Part shown: positions 52,889-62,344 of the stretch, in pieces
How positions within the stretch are numbered: the stretch's first letter is position 1
How the letters are laid out: each line of letters begins with the position of its first letter
Assembly (NCBI RefSeq): GCF_014596935.1
Contig: NZ_JACVXC010000001.1
Location: 124,001 to 188,000 of the forward strand
Source: Aestuariibaculum suncheonense
GTDB taxonomy: Bacteria > Bacteroidota > Bacteroidia > Flavobacteriales > Flavobacteriaceae
Length of the DNA: 64,000 nucleotides
Reading direction: 5' to 3'
Notes under the pieces: model-generated
Seen by the model: the letters and a program-made list of their open reading frames with translations, nothing else
The model's database searches: none
Told to the model about the DNA's origin: nothing
Translations under genes and position numbers: made by a program

Positions 52889-53338
52889 ATGAAATCAATA
52901 GTTTTTCTTTTATTATTTTTTATCACGTCTGCTACTTTTGCTCAAAATAATTACATTGTTAAAACGGAAGACGGTCGCAGAGTGTTGCTAAAAGCTGATT
53001 ATACCTGGGAATATATTGATGCCGTTCCTAAAGAGGGAAATAAAATAGATATTAATCATGCGGTAGCAAAGTCAGACGATGCATGCAATCTAGGATCCGA
53101 TTATGAAGAACCTAAGCTAAATGGTAAAATTCAGTCGCAGTTAAAGAAAGGTAGAGCGACTATTGATGATGTTAAGGCTAAAGTAGCAAAGGACTATAAC
53201 TGTGCAGTAGAAGAGGTTATTTTATTATCTGCCTCAGAGCAAAAATCTAAAGGCAGATATCAATTTTGTGCTAATGGCAAAAAGGTCGATTATAAGCGAA
53301 CAGGATTTACCATTATTGAAAATGGCAAGTTATTTTAA
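52889..53338 (+). CDS. DUF3157-like secreted protein
   Basis: This is an exported protein of 149 residues. ATG 52889 is chosen because it starts a signal peptide (MKSIVFLLLFFITSATFAQ) just after a -7 box; the longer frame from 52823 runs back into the HTH gene. The mature part begins NNYIVKTEDGRRVLLKADYTWEYID, a segment I associate with DUF3157. Two cysteines (in DACNLGSDYE and YNCAVEEV) and a third in FCANGKKVDYKRTGF may form a disulfide. The 3' end overlaps the convergent GH20 gene by 9 bp. Function unknown. Confidence 0.7.
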   Translation: MKSIVFLLLFFITSATFAQNNYIVKTEDGRRVLLKADYTWEYIDAVPKEGNKIDINHAVAKSDDACNLGSDYEEPKLNGKIQSQLKKGRATIDDVKAKVAKDYNCAVEEVILLSASEQKSKGRYQFCANGKKVDYKRTGFTIIENGKLF

Positions 53339-55363
53339 GGCTTCAAATAAGTTTTCCATATCGTTTGCAATAACCAATTCTACATCGGCAAAAGGCTGTT
53401 TTAAAGTTTCCAATTGAGTTTTGAAGTTTTGCATGTCTTTCTTCGATATCTTTTCATTTTGAATACTTTTCAATAAGAATTTAGAAACCTCCGATAGATT
53501 ATAGGATAATGATTCCAGAAGCGCTAGCTTAGGGTTTTTATCCATTTTTTGAAAAGCTTTATGATTTTTTGCCCAAGTTTCTAATAGAGAGATAACATCC
53601 GATTTGTGTTCTTCGGAAAGTGATATGGTGTAATTTTTAACGACCTGTTTAAATTTCAAAGCATCCTTAGCATCTACATTACAGGCATCGGCGAATAAGG
53701 TGAAAGGGGAGAAGGTTTTATATTCTGTGCCACCTTCATTTCGGCTGTAAATTTTAAGCGGTTCACAAACGTTGGATAAGACTTCCAAAGCCGAAATATC
53801 CTGATTGTTGCTTAGATTTCTTAAAATCACATTTTTGTTTCTAATATGGGTAATGCCAACCTCTTCCAGTCTGTAATTGATAACTTCTAAGCGTTTAAGC
53901 ATATTGTCAATATCGGTAACTTCTTTTGGTGACCATAAGCGTTCTGCTATGGCAGCGGTTCGTGGCCAGATTCTGGAGTCAATCGTTAATGGGGTTACCA
54001 ATTCGCTCCACATGGTTACTTCGCCACCTAAAATGCGTTTGCGTTCTTCAGGCGTTAATTCAATATTCCCAATAGGTTCGGTTAGGTAATGTTTTACCAC
54101 CGATTCCATGCGGTCTATGTAAAACCCGTTAGATAAAATTGTGTTATAGCCTTTTTTTGCTGCCTCAATTAGTGTTCCTCCTTTAGGTAAGCCTTCATGT
54201 TCCCCTCTCCACGAATGAATGATTGCCGTTTTAGGTATGTTTGGTGTCATGATTTCATCCCAACCCACCAGTTTTTTATCTAGTTTATTCAGAATTTGTT
54301 CTAATCGAATATTGAAGTACGTTTGTAAATCGTGATTGGTAGCAAGATTATGTTCTCTTTTAAACTTTTGAATATCTTCATTAGCATCCCAGTGTTTACC
54401 TTCGTTTTCGTCACCGCCAATATGAAAATAACTATCAGGAAAAAGAGGTGCGATTTCAGTAAACAGATTTTCTAAAAACACATAAACAGCTTCATTTGTT
54501 GGGTCTAAAGTCGGGTCGAATACCCCAGAAAAGCGTTCAATTTTATAAGTAGCTCTGGGTTTGCTTCCAAGTTCAGGATAGGCGGTTAAAATGGCTGTAG
54601 CGTGACCAGGAACATCAAATTCCGGAATCACCCGTATGCCAAGAATAGACGCATACTCTACAATTTCTTTGATTTGTTCTTGTGTGTAATATAATCCGTC
54701 TGAGGCTAGTTTGTGTAATTTAGGATAGGTTTTTGATTCGATTCTAAAACCTTGGTCGTCGGTTAGATGCCAGTGAAATACATTCATTTTAACTGAAGCC
54801 ATAGCATCCAGATTACGTTTTATCACGTCGATTGGATGGAAATGTCTTGAGACGTCAATCATTAAACCACGCCAAACAAAACGGGGGGCATCGGAGATGG
54901 AAACACCGGGTAGATAGTATTCAGAATCGTTATTCGTTAGTAATTGTAAAAGGGTTTCCAGCCCACGAATAGCCCCAACATCTGTATGGGCAACAAGTCT
55001 TACTTTATTAGACTCTACATCTAATTGGTAAGACTCGTCGTCTTCAATGATTAACTCAGCAGATTTTTGATATGAAATTTGAATAGGTGCCTGTTCTTCA
55101 TCGCTTAAGGGAACTGCAAAACCATGACTTAAAAACACTCCACTTCGGTTGGATAGTCGTCTTAAAAAAGATGTTACCGCATGTTGAAGCCGTTTTGGGT
55201 CTTCTCCGTCAATGGAAACCGTTAGGTTTTCATTGATAATGAAACGTTGATTGTTTTCCTGTATCGATTTTGGCCAGGGCATTAGATTGAAGTCTGTTTT
55301 TAAATCGGATTGTCCAAAACAATTTAATGCGGCAAGGCAAAGTATGGCAAGTAATCTATTCAT
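53330..55363 (-). CDS. GH20 beta-N-acetylhexosaminidase with C-terminal extension
   Basis: This exported enzyme releases GlcNAc from chito- or glycan oligosaccharides. ATG 55363 is chosen because it gives the signal peptide MNRLLAILCLAALNCFGQ; the ATG 15 codons earlier would overlap nagB. The GH20b domain (about 25-150) is followed by the barrel: RFVWRGLMIDVSRHFHP, MNVFHWHLTDDQGFRIESKTYP, VIPEFDVPGHATAILTAYPELG, and the catalytic pair Asp318-Glu319 in HIGGDENEGKHW. A helical C-terminal extension of about 150 residues follows the barrel. It has 677 residues. It lies 7 bp after the NagB-PIG-L gene, and with SusCD forms a GlcNAc-glycan operon. It has a plain signal peptide, unlike the lipoprotein GH20 at 25469. 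Confidence 0.92.
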   Translation of the reverse strand: MNRLLAILCLAALNCFGQSDLKTDFNLMPWPKSIQENNQRFIINENLTVSIDGEDPKRLQHAVTSFLRRLSNRSGVFLSHGFAVPLSDEEQAPIQISYQKSAELIIEDDESYQLDVESNKVRLVAHTDVGAIRGLETLLQLLTNNDSEYYLPGVSISDAPRFVWRGLMIDVSRHFHPIDVIKRNLDAMASVKMNVFHWHLTDDQGFRIESKTYPKLHKLASDGLYYTQEQIKEIVEYASILGIRVIPEFDVPGHATAILTAYPELGSKPRATYKIERFSGVFDPTLDPTNEAVYVFLENLFTEIAPLFPDSYFHIGGDENEGKHWDANEDIQKFKREHNLATNHDLQTYFNIRLEQILNKLDKKLVGWDEIMTPNIPKTAIIHSWRGEHEGLPKGGTLIEAAKKGYNTILSNGFYIDRMESVVKHYLTEPIGNIELTPEERKRILGGEVTMWSELVTPLTIDSRIWPRTAAIAERLWSPKEVTDIDNMLKRLEVINYRLEEVGITHIRNKNVILRNLSNNQDISALEVLSNVCEPLKIYSRNEGGTEYKTFSPFTLFADACNVDAKDALKFKQVVKNYTISLSEEHKSDVISLLETWAKNHKAFQKMDKNPKLALLESLSYNLSEVSKFLLKSIQNEKISKKDMQNFKTQLETLKQPFADVELVIANDMENLFEALK

Positions 55364-55370
55364 AGTTATT

Positions 55371-57296
55371 TTAAAAATGGTAGCGTTTAAAGGCTTCGAT
55401 AGCGGCATATTCAGCTAAGCCTAAATCATTGTATTTTTTTGCGGTCAGGCGATTGCGATCTTCAGCGCGAACCCAGAATTCTCTTGAATCGTCACCTTGA
55501 AACATCACACCGTCCTTTTGCGATTGGTGATAGAAAATAGCATGACGTTTTTTAAGCACCTGATCGGGACTCATAGGAATCGCCATGTCTATTTCGTAGG
55601 ATTCCCATTCATGCCATGCACCACGATAGAGCCAAACCCAGCAATTGTTCATATAAGGTTCGGTTTTTAATTCATCTAATGCCATAAATAAGGCATTTAA
55701 ACACACACGGTGTGTACCATGCGGATCGGCTAAATCGCCGGCAGCATATATTTGATGCGGTTTTATGCTTTCAATCAGGTTACACATGATACTGATATCA
55801 GCTGAAGTTAAATGCCCTTTTTTAATGGTTCCGGTTTCGTAAAACGGAAGGTCTAAAAAGTGAACATTGTCATCTTTTAAGCCTAAATATCGCGTAGCGC
55901 CAAGAGATTCACCTCGACGTATTTTTCCTTTTAAGTTTCGTACTTCCAAGCAATCGATATCACTTTCTCTTTTTGTTTTCAGGTAAGAAATGATTTTATC
56001 TATTTCTGCATTCGGTTCAAAAAGACTAGCAATTTCAGCAAATTTTAAAGTCTCTTCATCCGAAACAGCAATGTTTCCAGAAGTCTGATATGCCACATGT
56101 ACGTCGTGACCTTGCTCCACAAGGCGATCGAAAGTACCACCCATAGAAATGACATCGTCGTCGGGGTGTGGGCTAAAAATGATGATGCGCTTTTTTTCTG
56201 GTGTGGCGCGTTCAGGACGGTACGTATCATCGGCATTAGGTTTTCCTCCGGGCCATCCTGTAATTGTATGTTGAAGTTGATTAAACATTTTAATGTTTAA
56301 ATCGTAGGCCGTGCCTTCTTCGGTTAATAAACCGGACATGCCATTATCGTTATAATCTTTATCAGTTAGTTTTAAAATAGGTTTATTCAGCAATTCGCTA
56401 AGCCAAACCACGGCTTTTAATTTTAAAGTGTTGGTCCATAAGCAAGAGGTCACTAACCAAGGGGTTTTTACACGAGTTAGTTCTAAAGCTGCTTCATGAT
56501 CTAAAACAAAAGTGGTGTTATGGTGTTCCTGTAAATAGGTTGCAGGAATATTTGGAGTTATTTCGCCTTCAATGGCTTGCTGAATAATTTCAGCTTTGTT
56601 GTTTCCCCAGGCTAATAAAACAATGCGTTTCGCACTTTTAATGGTTCCAATACCCATAGTAATCGCTTTACGTGGGACATTATCGATTCCTAAAAAAGCA
56701 GAGGCTGCGTCTACTCGAGTAATATGATCTAAAGTGATGCTTCGTGTTCCGGAGTTGAGGTGCGATCCGGGTTCATTAAAACCAATATGGCCTGTACGTC
56801 CGATTCCTAAAAGTTGAAAATCTAATCCGCCATAGAATTTAATTTTCATTTCATAATCAATACAGAATTGATACAGTTCGTCGGTAGGTACTTTGCCATC
56901 AGGAATATTGATGTTTTCAGAAAGGATGTCGATATGATTGAACAGATGTTCATGCATAAAGTAGTAATAACTCTGAATATTGTTTTTATCCATTGGATAA
57001 TACTCATCCAGATTAAAGGTAACCACATTTGAAAAGCTTAAGCCTTCTTCTTTGTGCATTCGAACCAATTCTTCATACACTTTTACGGGAGAAGATCCAG
57101 TGGCTAAACCAAGAATACAAGGCAATCCTTGCGATTGTTTATCCCGAATTAAGGTTGCAATTTCTTGGGCAACAATAGTTGAAGCTTCAAGAGAAGATTC
57201 GAAAATTACATTGTGTATTTTTTCGAAGCGTGTTTCTTCAAACTTTCCAGCCTCTCGGTAGGCTATGCTTTTATAATCAGTAATCTCTACTTTCAT
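55371..57296 (-). CDS. NagB-like (glucosamine-6-phosphate deaminase) domain fused to a PIG-L/LmbE deacetylase domain
   Basis: This is a two-domain cytosolic enzyme of 641 residues. The N-terminal NagB/SIS-like domain (about 25-275) has LGLATGSSP and FNLDEYYP, with Asp97 at the proton-transfer position. In E. coli the active-site loop reads GNDGHIAFNEP; here it is GRTGHIGFNEP, so the Asp of the His-Asp-Glu relay is Thr168. The C-terminal domain (about 385-620) has the PIG-L zinc motif FSPHPDDDV and DPHGTHRVC. Together they suggest deacetylation and deamination/isomerization of amino sugar, in line with the adjacent GH20. Such long fused forms are known in Bacteroidota. Whether the first domain is a true deaminase is uncertain. 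Confidence 0.85.
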   Translation of the reverse strand: MKVEITDYKSIAYREAGKFEETRFEKIHNVIFESSLEASTIVAQEIATLIRDKQSQGLPCILGLATGSSPVKVYEELVRMHKEEGLSFSNVVTFNLDEYYPMDKNNIQSYYYFMHEHLFNHIDILSENINIPDGKVPTDELYQFCIDYEMKIKFYGGLDFQLLGIGRTGHIGFNEPGSHLNSGTRSITLDHITRVDAASAFLGIDNVPRKAITMGIGTIKSAKRIVLLAWGNNKAEIIQQAIEGEITPNIPATYLQEHHNTTFVLDHEAALELTRVKTPWLVTSCLWTNTLKLKAVVWLSELLNKPILKLTDKDYNDNGMSGLLTEEGTAYDLNIKMFNQLQHTITGWPGGKPNADDTYRPERATPEKKRIIIFSPHPDDDVISMGGTFDRLVEQGHDVHVAYQTSGNIAVSDEETLKFAEIASLFEPNAEIDKIISYLKTKRESDIDCLEVRNLKGKIRRGESLGATRYLGLKDDNVHFLDLPFYETGTIKKGHLTSADISIMCNLIESIKPHQIYAAGDLADPHGTHRVCLNALFMALDELKTEPYMNNCWVWLYRGAWHEWESYEIDMAIPMSPDQVLKKRHAIFYHQSQKDGVMFQGDDSREFWVRAEDRNRLTAKKYNDLGLAEYAAIEAFKRYHF

Positions 57297-57308
57297 GTTT
57301 ATGTGATT

Positions 57309-57341
57309 TTAAAAGCAAGCAGAACCGAGTTCTGCTTGCTT
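57309..57341 (-). terminator. Hairpin between SusD 3 and the nagB-like gene
   Basis: AAGCAAGCAGAAC (57313-57325) pairs perfectly with 57329-57341 around a 3-base loop. The minus strand has a short TTTT just after the stem. It could partly end the SusCD transcript before the enzyme genes, lowering their expression. Confidence 0.75.
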
Positions 57342-57414
57342 GTGAAGAGCAAATTCGAATAAGAACGCCCTAACCTAAACTAAACCAAAAAATATATGTG
57401 TGTATATGTAAGTT

Positions 57415-59010
57415 TTAGAAATTGGCAGCACCGGTATCCCACCAAAGTCTTGTGCCGCCGTTATCAGGACCACTTAACATTCCTACAGCAGCGTCGACGT
57501 TCGCACCATTGGTGTTTTTTTCGACATCAACAAAATTGATTCTACGAATTTGAATATCGGTATCTATCGTACCACCACTGTTATTTATGACAACCGGGAA
57601 TACTTTTGGATAGCCTGTTCGTCTGAACTCACTCCATGCTTCTTGCCCATCAGGGAACATGGCAATCCACTTTTGAGTGATTATTTGCTCCAGTTTTTCT
57701 TCGTTAGTTCCAGCGTCGTTAAATGCAATGGTAACATCACTTGGATACGCGTAGTCGTTATCAGTATTTAATGAATCAACGAAGTCTGCCGGTGTACTTG
57801 TGCTATCGGCTAAATAAGCATCTACACCGCCAACTCCAAATTGAGAAAATGAGGCTTTAACACCCATTTCGTAATTTGTTTTTGCATCGCCTGCGCCTGC
57901 CCATCCACGTAAAGCGGCTTCTGCTTTCAAAAAATAAATTTCGGCAGCTGTCATCCAGATTTTATCAGTGCCTTCTACCACCTGACCAATGGTTGAGTGG
58001 CTACCGTATTGCGATTTGGCTTCAATTTCTATCCCTTGACGAATCCCCTTGTAATCTCCTAAAGAGGCATCAGCAGGAGCATTGAAGAATTTTTCAATTC
58101 GACCATCATTAAATCCTTTTAAAATAGATTCCATTTCAGCACTCATACAGATATCTCCCCAAACATTACTGATGGTATAAACAGGGTGAACGAATCCGCC
58201 CATATCAACTAACATGTTTTCTGTTTCCATCAATCCAGCACTGCTTGATAAAGATTTTTCTCCTTCAGCTTTTGCTAAAGTCGCATCAACTTTAGAAACA
58301 CGAATCGCTAAACGCAAACGTAATGAGTTAGCGAACATGCGCCATTTGGAAATATCACCACCTAAAGACGATTGATCGAAAGGGATGAATTGTGCATCGC
58401 CTTCATAAGCTTCGAGACCGTCGATGGCTTCCCCTAATTCAGCAAAGAAGGTTTTATAAGCCGTTTCCTGAGAATCGTATTCGCCAGTTGTAGCAAAATC
58501 GTTGAACTTTGAATATCTGATTGGTCCGAATACATCAGAAATTCGATGCATAGCCATGACTTTAATAATGTTTCCTAAGAAAACGAATTTCTCTCCGGAA
58601 GGATCGCCTGTTAACTCAACCATTTGTGAAATATCTCTGGCGTAAGGCATAACTCCGTTACCATTTTGAGAATCGTAAGCATCAGCCCAGATAAAGCCAT
58701 TCCAGCCGTTTACCAAAGCATAAGTTTGATTGTTAATGTTACCAGCAAATGGCGTTGGAGCTGTCATATAACCGGAAAAGATATCGGCATTCAGGTTTTG
58801 TTGTAATTGGTAGTTCCATGCTGGTTCTACGCGAATCACATTTGAGAACATTGGAGCAAAATTAGAACCGATATGATTGTTTTGTTGTGTTAACCCTCCA
58901 ATCAACTCTTCACCGTAAGGATCGGTATTTAAGTCTTCAAAGTGGTCAGTACAATTTGTTAAGCTTATGGCTACAACCGAAGCCAGAGTATATTTTAATA
59001 TATTTTTCAT
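57415..59010 (-). CDS. SusD/RagB-family (SusD_2-type) lipoprotein, pair 3
   Basis: This surface glycan-binding lipoprotein has Cys20 in the lipobox-like SLTNC, followed by TDHFEDLNTDPYGEE, typical of the SusD_2 branch. Internal features include FANSLRLRLAIRVSKVDATLA, IWMTAAEIYFLKAEAALRGWAGAGDAKTNYEMGVKASF, and IITQKWIAMFPDGQEAWSEFRRTGYPKVFPVVINNSGG. It has 531 residues. It lies 5 bp after its SusC gene. The branch often goes with smaller oligosaccharide systems. GH20 and the NagB-like enzyme downstream indicate GlcNAc-containing substrates (inference). Confidence 0.93.
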   Translation of the reverse strand: MKNILKYTLASVVAISLTNCTDHFEDLNTDPYGEELIGGLTQQNNHIGSNFAPMFSNVIRVEPAWNYQLQQNLNADIFSGYMTAPTPFAGNINNQTYALVNGWNGFIWADAYDSQNGNGVMPYARDISQMVELTGDPSGEKFVFLGNIIKVMAMHRISDVFGPIRYSKFNDFATTGEYDSQETAYKTFFAELGEAIDGLEAYEGDAQFIPFDQSSLGGDISKWRMFANSLRLRLAIRVSKVDATLAKAEGEKSLSSSAGLMETENMLVDMGGFVHPVYTISNVWGDICMSAEMESILKGFNDGRIEKFFNAPADASLGDYKGIRQGIEIEAKSQYGSHSTIGQVVEGTDKIWMTAAEIYFLKAEAALRGWAGAGDAKTNYEMGVKASFSQFGVGGVDAYLADSTSTPADFVDSLNTDNDYAYPSDVTIAFNDAGTNEEKLEQIITQKWIAMFPDGQEAWSEFRRTGYPKVFPVVINNSGGTIDTDIQIRRINFVDVEKNTNGANVDAAVGMLSGPDNGGTRLWWDTGAANF

Positions 59011-59015
59011 TTGTC

Positions 59016-62000
59016 TTAGAAATTTATGTTAATGTTTAACCCTACGCTTCTTGTAGAAGGCTGGTTATAAATATCTACACCTTGTAATCCTAAACCGGTA
59101 CTTGCTGCAATATTTGGATCGAAAGGAGCATCTTTGTAGAAGAAGAACAAGTTGTTAGCTATTAATGAGAAATTGATGTTGTCTATAAATTTGCTCTGAC
59201 CCAAGATTAATTTATAACCTATAGAAAGTTCTCTTAAGCTTACGTTAGTCGCATCGTAAACATATTCACCTAACATACCAGCTCTACCACCAATGGCATT
59301 GTAGTATTCTTGTGCTGTAATTTGAGAAGCATTTCCTGCTTCGTCAACCACATTAATCATACCACCGTTAGCATTTCTGGCATCGGTAGTAGCTTGAGAT
59401 ACACCATAGTAGTCATTTACAGCTTCAGTAACACTCATAACATCACCTCCAAATTTCCCGTCGATTAAGAAATTGAAATTGAAGTTACCTATCGTAAAGT
59501 TATTATTCCATCCTAAAGTAAAATCTGGTTGTGCATGAGCTACAGTTTCAAAATCCGTAGACATTAAAGCTCCAGAATCGTTGATGACAGGAGTTCCGTT
59601 TTCATCTCTAACTAAAGAACGCGCTTTAATACTACCAAAGTCTTCTCCTTCTATTAATGAGTACTCATAGCCGTTTACACCACGAGCTGTAATAATCGCA
59701 TCGCCATTTTGTAACGCTGGGTGAACAGATACTACTTTATTGTCGTTTTGAGCAAAGTTAAATGCTGTATCCCAGTTAAAGTTTTCTCCAGCTACAGGTT
59801 TTCCGTTAAGCACAATCTCGAAACCTTTATTGGTAATTTCACCAGCATTAACAATGTTTTGAGAATATCCATAAGGATTTGGTTCTGCTTGAATGTAGAA
59901 AATCTGGTTTGTGGTTTTCGTATCGTAGTAGGTGAAATCGAATCCTAAGCGATTACCAAAGAAACGCCACTCGGTACCAAACTCTAACGATTGTTGTAGC
60001 TGAGGTTTTAAAGTTTCCCCTTCTTTAGGGCCAACAGATGGTTTAAGAATATTAGAAGATGTTGCACTAATCTGGTATAGTGGGATAGTAGCGTAGTTAG
60101 GGATATCGGTTCCTACTTCAGCATACGATACTCTTGCTTTGGCAAAAGAAATAGCTTTAGGAAGCGTTACCATATCACTGATAATACCAGTTAAACCAAC
60201 AGAAGGGTAGAAGAATGAGTAACTGTCTGTAAGAGCTAATGTTGAGGACCAGTCGTTTCTTCCGGTTACATCTAAAAATAATAAGTTTTTATAACCGAAG
60301 TTTACAGAAGCAAATACCGACTGCATTTCTTTTCTTCCAACACTTTGAGCAATATTGTTTGTTGTAGCAAAGTTTGCAATAGTAAAGTAGTTAGGATATT
60401 TAAGTCCAACACCATCACGACCAGAATCTAAAAGAATTTTATCCCCAATAGTGTATTTTGTTAAACTGGTCCCTAATAATCCTGTAAAAGAAAAATCATC
60501 TCCAAAATCTTTGTTATAGTTAGCAATGAAATCCACATATTGTTGGTTGTTTTCGGTTTTTTCTAGAATGTATCTTCCGTTATCACCAGAGTTTACAGGG
60601 TCTGTTCCTGCGTATTGTTTTTTCTCGTAGGAAAAGAATGATTTGTCATAACTTGCTCTAGATTGTAAAGAGAATGCATCGGTAATTTGATATTTAAGCG
60701 AAGCGTTAATTAAAACGCGTTGTGCAATATCTTTACTTGGGGTTCTGTAAGCTAACCAATATGGGTTTTGTTGGATGTTTTCATCGAACGACGTGGCATA
60801 CTGATCCATTTGGTTTAGAGAGGTGTTGAAATATTCAAATTTGTTTTTGTAAATATTTCTGTCAATACCCACAGGGTTTAGGTAATGACCAGTTAACGGG
60901 TTGGCATATAATCCATTTGTAGGACGGTTCCAGATACGTTGATCTGATAAGTTAACGCTTGCCGATACGTCTATTTTATCATTTAAAAATTTAGCCGTTT
61001 CTCTTAAAGTGATATTGTTTCTTGTCAATCGGTTTTCAGGAATAACCCCTTCACCAATCGTATTAGCATATGATAAGTATGTTTGTGCCTTTTGGTTACC
61101 CGCAGTTAACGATAAAGCGTTAATTGAAGTAAATCCTGTATTAAAGAATGATTTTGCATCATTACTTAATCCAGATGTTTTTGCTCCCCAAGATTTAGGA
61201 TCAGTGATATTTCCGTTTTCAGCAATTGCCTGTCCAACAGAATTGCTTTGGTATTCTGATTGTAGTTTAGGTAAAGACATTACATTATCAGCTGTAAAAC
61301 TGGAGTTGATGTTTACCGATAAAGCTCCTTCTTTACCTTTTTTAGTCGTAATTAAAATCACCCCGTTAGCACCCTGGCTTCCGTAAAGTGCCGATGCTGA
61401 AGCTCCTTTTAATACCGTCATACTTTCGATATCATCAGGATTGATTAAGGACATTGCGTCACCTCCGTCTCGGTTACCTGTCTGGCTACCAAAAATATCG
61501 GTACCAGGTTCATTTCCGTTAGCGCCGTTACCACTGTTTAATACGGGAATACCGTCAATTACGTAAAGCGGATCGTTGTAAGTTGTAGAGGCATTACCCC
61601 TTAAAACCACTTTGGTCGCTCCACCTAAACCAGATGAACTTCTGGCAATGGTAACTCCGGCAGATTTACCAGATAAACTGTTAATAGGGTTGGTTTGCTT
61701 AACACGAGTCAGCTCTTCACCACCCACTTCTTGAGCAGAATAGGTCAGGGCCTTTTTCTCTTTTTTAATCCCTAATGCGGTTACAACAACTTCTGCAAGT
61801 TGTTCGTTGTCTTCAGCAAGCTGAACATTGATTGTGTTAGAATCGGCAACAGTTATTTTCTCTGTGGTCATTCCTAAAAAAGAAAATGTTAACACATCGC
61901 CTGCTTTTGCCATAATGGTGTAGTTTCCATCAAAATCGGTAAGTGTACCTTTCGTTGTGCCTTGAATAATTACGTTACCTCCGGCAATAGGCATACCGTC

Positions 62001-62105
62001 CGCTTTCGAGGTAACAATTCCTTTAATTTCCTTTTCCTGAGCAAATAGCTGTATGCTGAAGAATAAGAAGGAAAACAAGAGTGTCGTTTTTAAGTAATAC
62101 TTCAT
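59016..62105 (-). CDS. SusC/RagA-family TonB-linked glycan transporter, pair 3
   Basis: This is an outer-membrane TonB-dependent importer of the GlcNAc-type locus. The signal peptide is MKYYLKTTLLFSFLFFSIQLFAQ. The carboxypeptidase-regulatory-like domain (about 24-100) reads EIKGIVTSKADGMPIAGGNVIIQGTTKGTLTDFDGNYTI, followed by LAEVVVTALGIKKEKKALTYSAQEV, the plug and the barrel. It has 1029 residues. The start faces the divergent LytS-type kinase gene across 239 bp, which should hold the control sites. In that gap TGTTATTT occurs twice as a direct repeat (62125 and 62141), 20-37 bp from the start codon. Confidence 0.95.
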   Translation of the reverse strand: MKYYLKTTLLFSFLFFSIQLFAQEKEIKGIVTSKADGMPIAGGNVIIQGTTKGTLTDFDGNYTIMAKAGDVLTFSFLGMTTEKITVADSNTINVQLAEDNEQLAEVVVTALGIKKEKKALTYSAQEVGGEELTRVKQTNPINSLSGKSAGVTIARSSSGLGGATKVVLRGNASTTYNDPLYVIDGIPVLNSGNGANGNEPGTDIFGSQTGNRDGGDAMSLINPDDIESMTVLKGASASALYGSQGANGVILITTKKGKEGALSVNINSSFTADNVMSLPKLQSEYQSNSVGQAIAENGNITDPKSWGAKTSGLSNDAKSFFNTGFTSINALSLTAGNQKAQTYLSYANTIGEGVIPENRLTRNNITLRETAKFLNDKIDVSASVNLSDQRIWNRPTNGLYANPLTGHYLNPVGIDRNIYKNKFEYFNTSLNQMDQYATSFDENIQQNPYWLAYRTPSKDIAQRVLINASLKYQITDAFSLQSRASYDKSFFSYEKKQYAGTDPVNSGDNGRYILEKTENNQQYVDFIANYNKDFGDDFSFTGLLGTSLTKYTIGDKILLDSGRDGVGLKYPNYFTIANFATTNNIAQSVGRKEMQSVFASVNFGYKNLLFLDVTGRNDWSSTLALTDSYSFFYPSVGLTGIISDMVTLPKAISFAKARVSYAEVGTDIPNYATIPLYQISATSSNILKPSVGPKEGETLKPQLQQSLEFGTEWRFFGNRLGFDFTYYDTKTTNQIFYIQAEPNPYGYSQNIVNAGEITNKGFEIVLNGKPVAGENFNWDTAFNFAQNDNKVVSVHPALQNGDAIITARGVNGYEYSLIEGEDFGSIKARSLVRDENGTPVINDSGALMSTDFETVAHAQPDFTLGWNNNFTIGNFNFNFLIDGKFGGDVMSVTEAVNDYYGVSQATTDARNANGGMINVVDEAGNASQITAQEYYNAIGGRAGMLGEYVYDATNVSLRELSIGYKLILGQSKFIDNINFSLIANNLFFFYKDAPFDPNIAASTGLGLQGVDIYNQPSTRSVGLNININF

Positions 62106-62344
62106 AATTTGAATTGTTTAGTCTTGTTATTTGCTATCAATGTTATTTATTATAAAAATTGTTTTAAAAAAAAATATCTGAACTACATCATTTTACACAT
62201 AGAAGACAGATAATTATCGATAAGTGATTTTGTGAATACAAACTCTTAATCAAATTATTGTTAATTAATTATTATATTCTTAAAATTGCTTTAGATAGTG
62301 TAAGCCTTTCGTCGATTTTTTAATAATAATTTAAACCAAGAACC

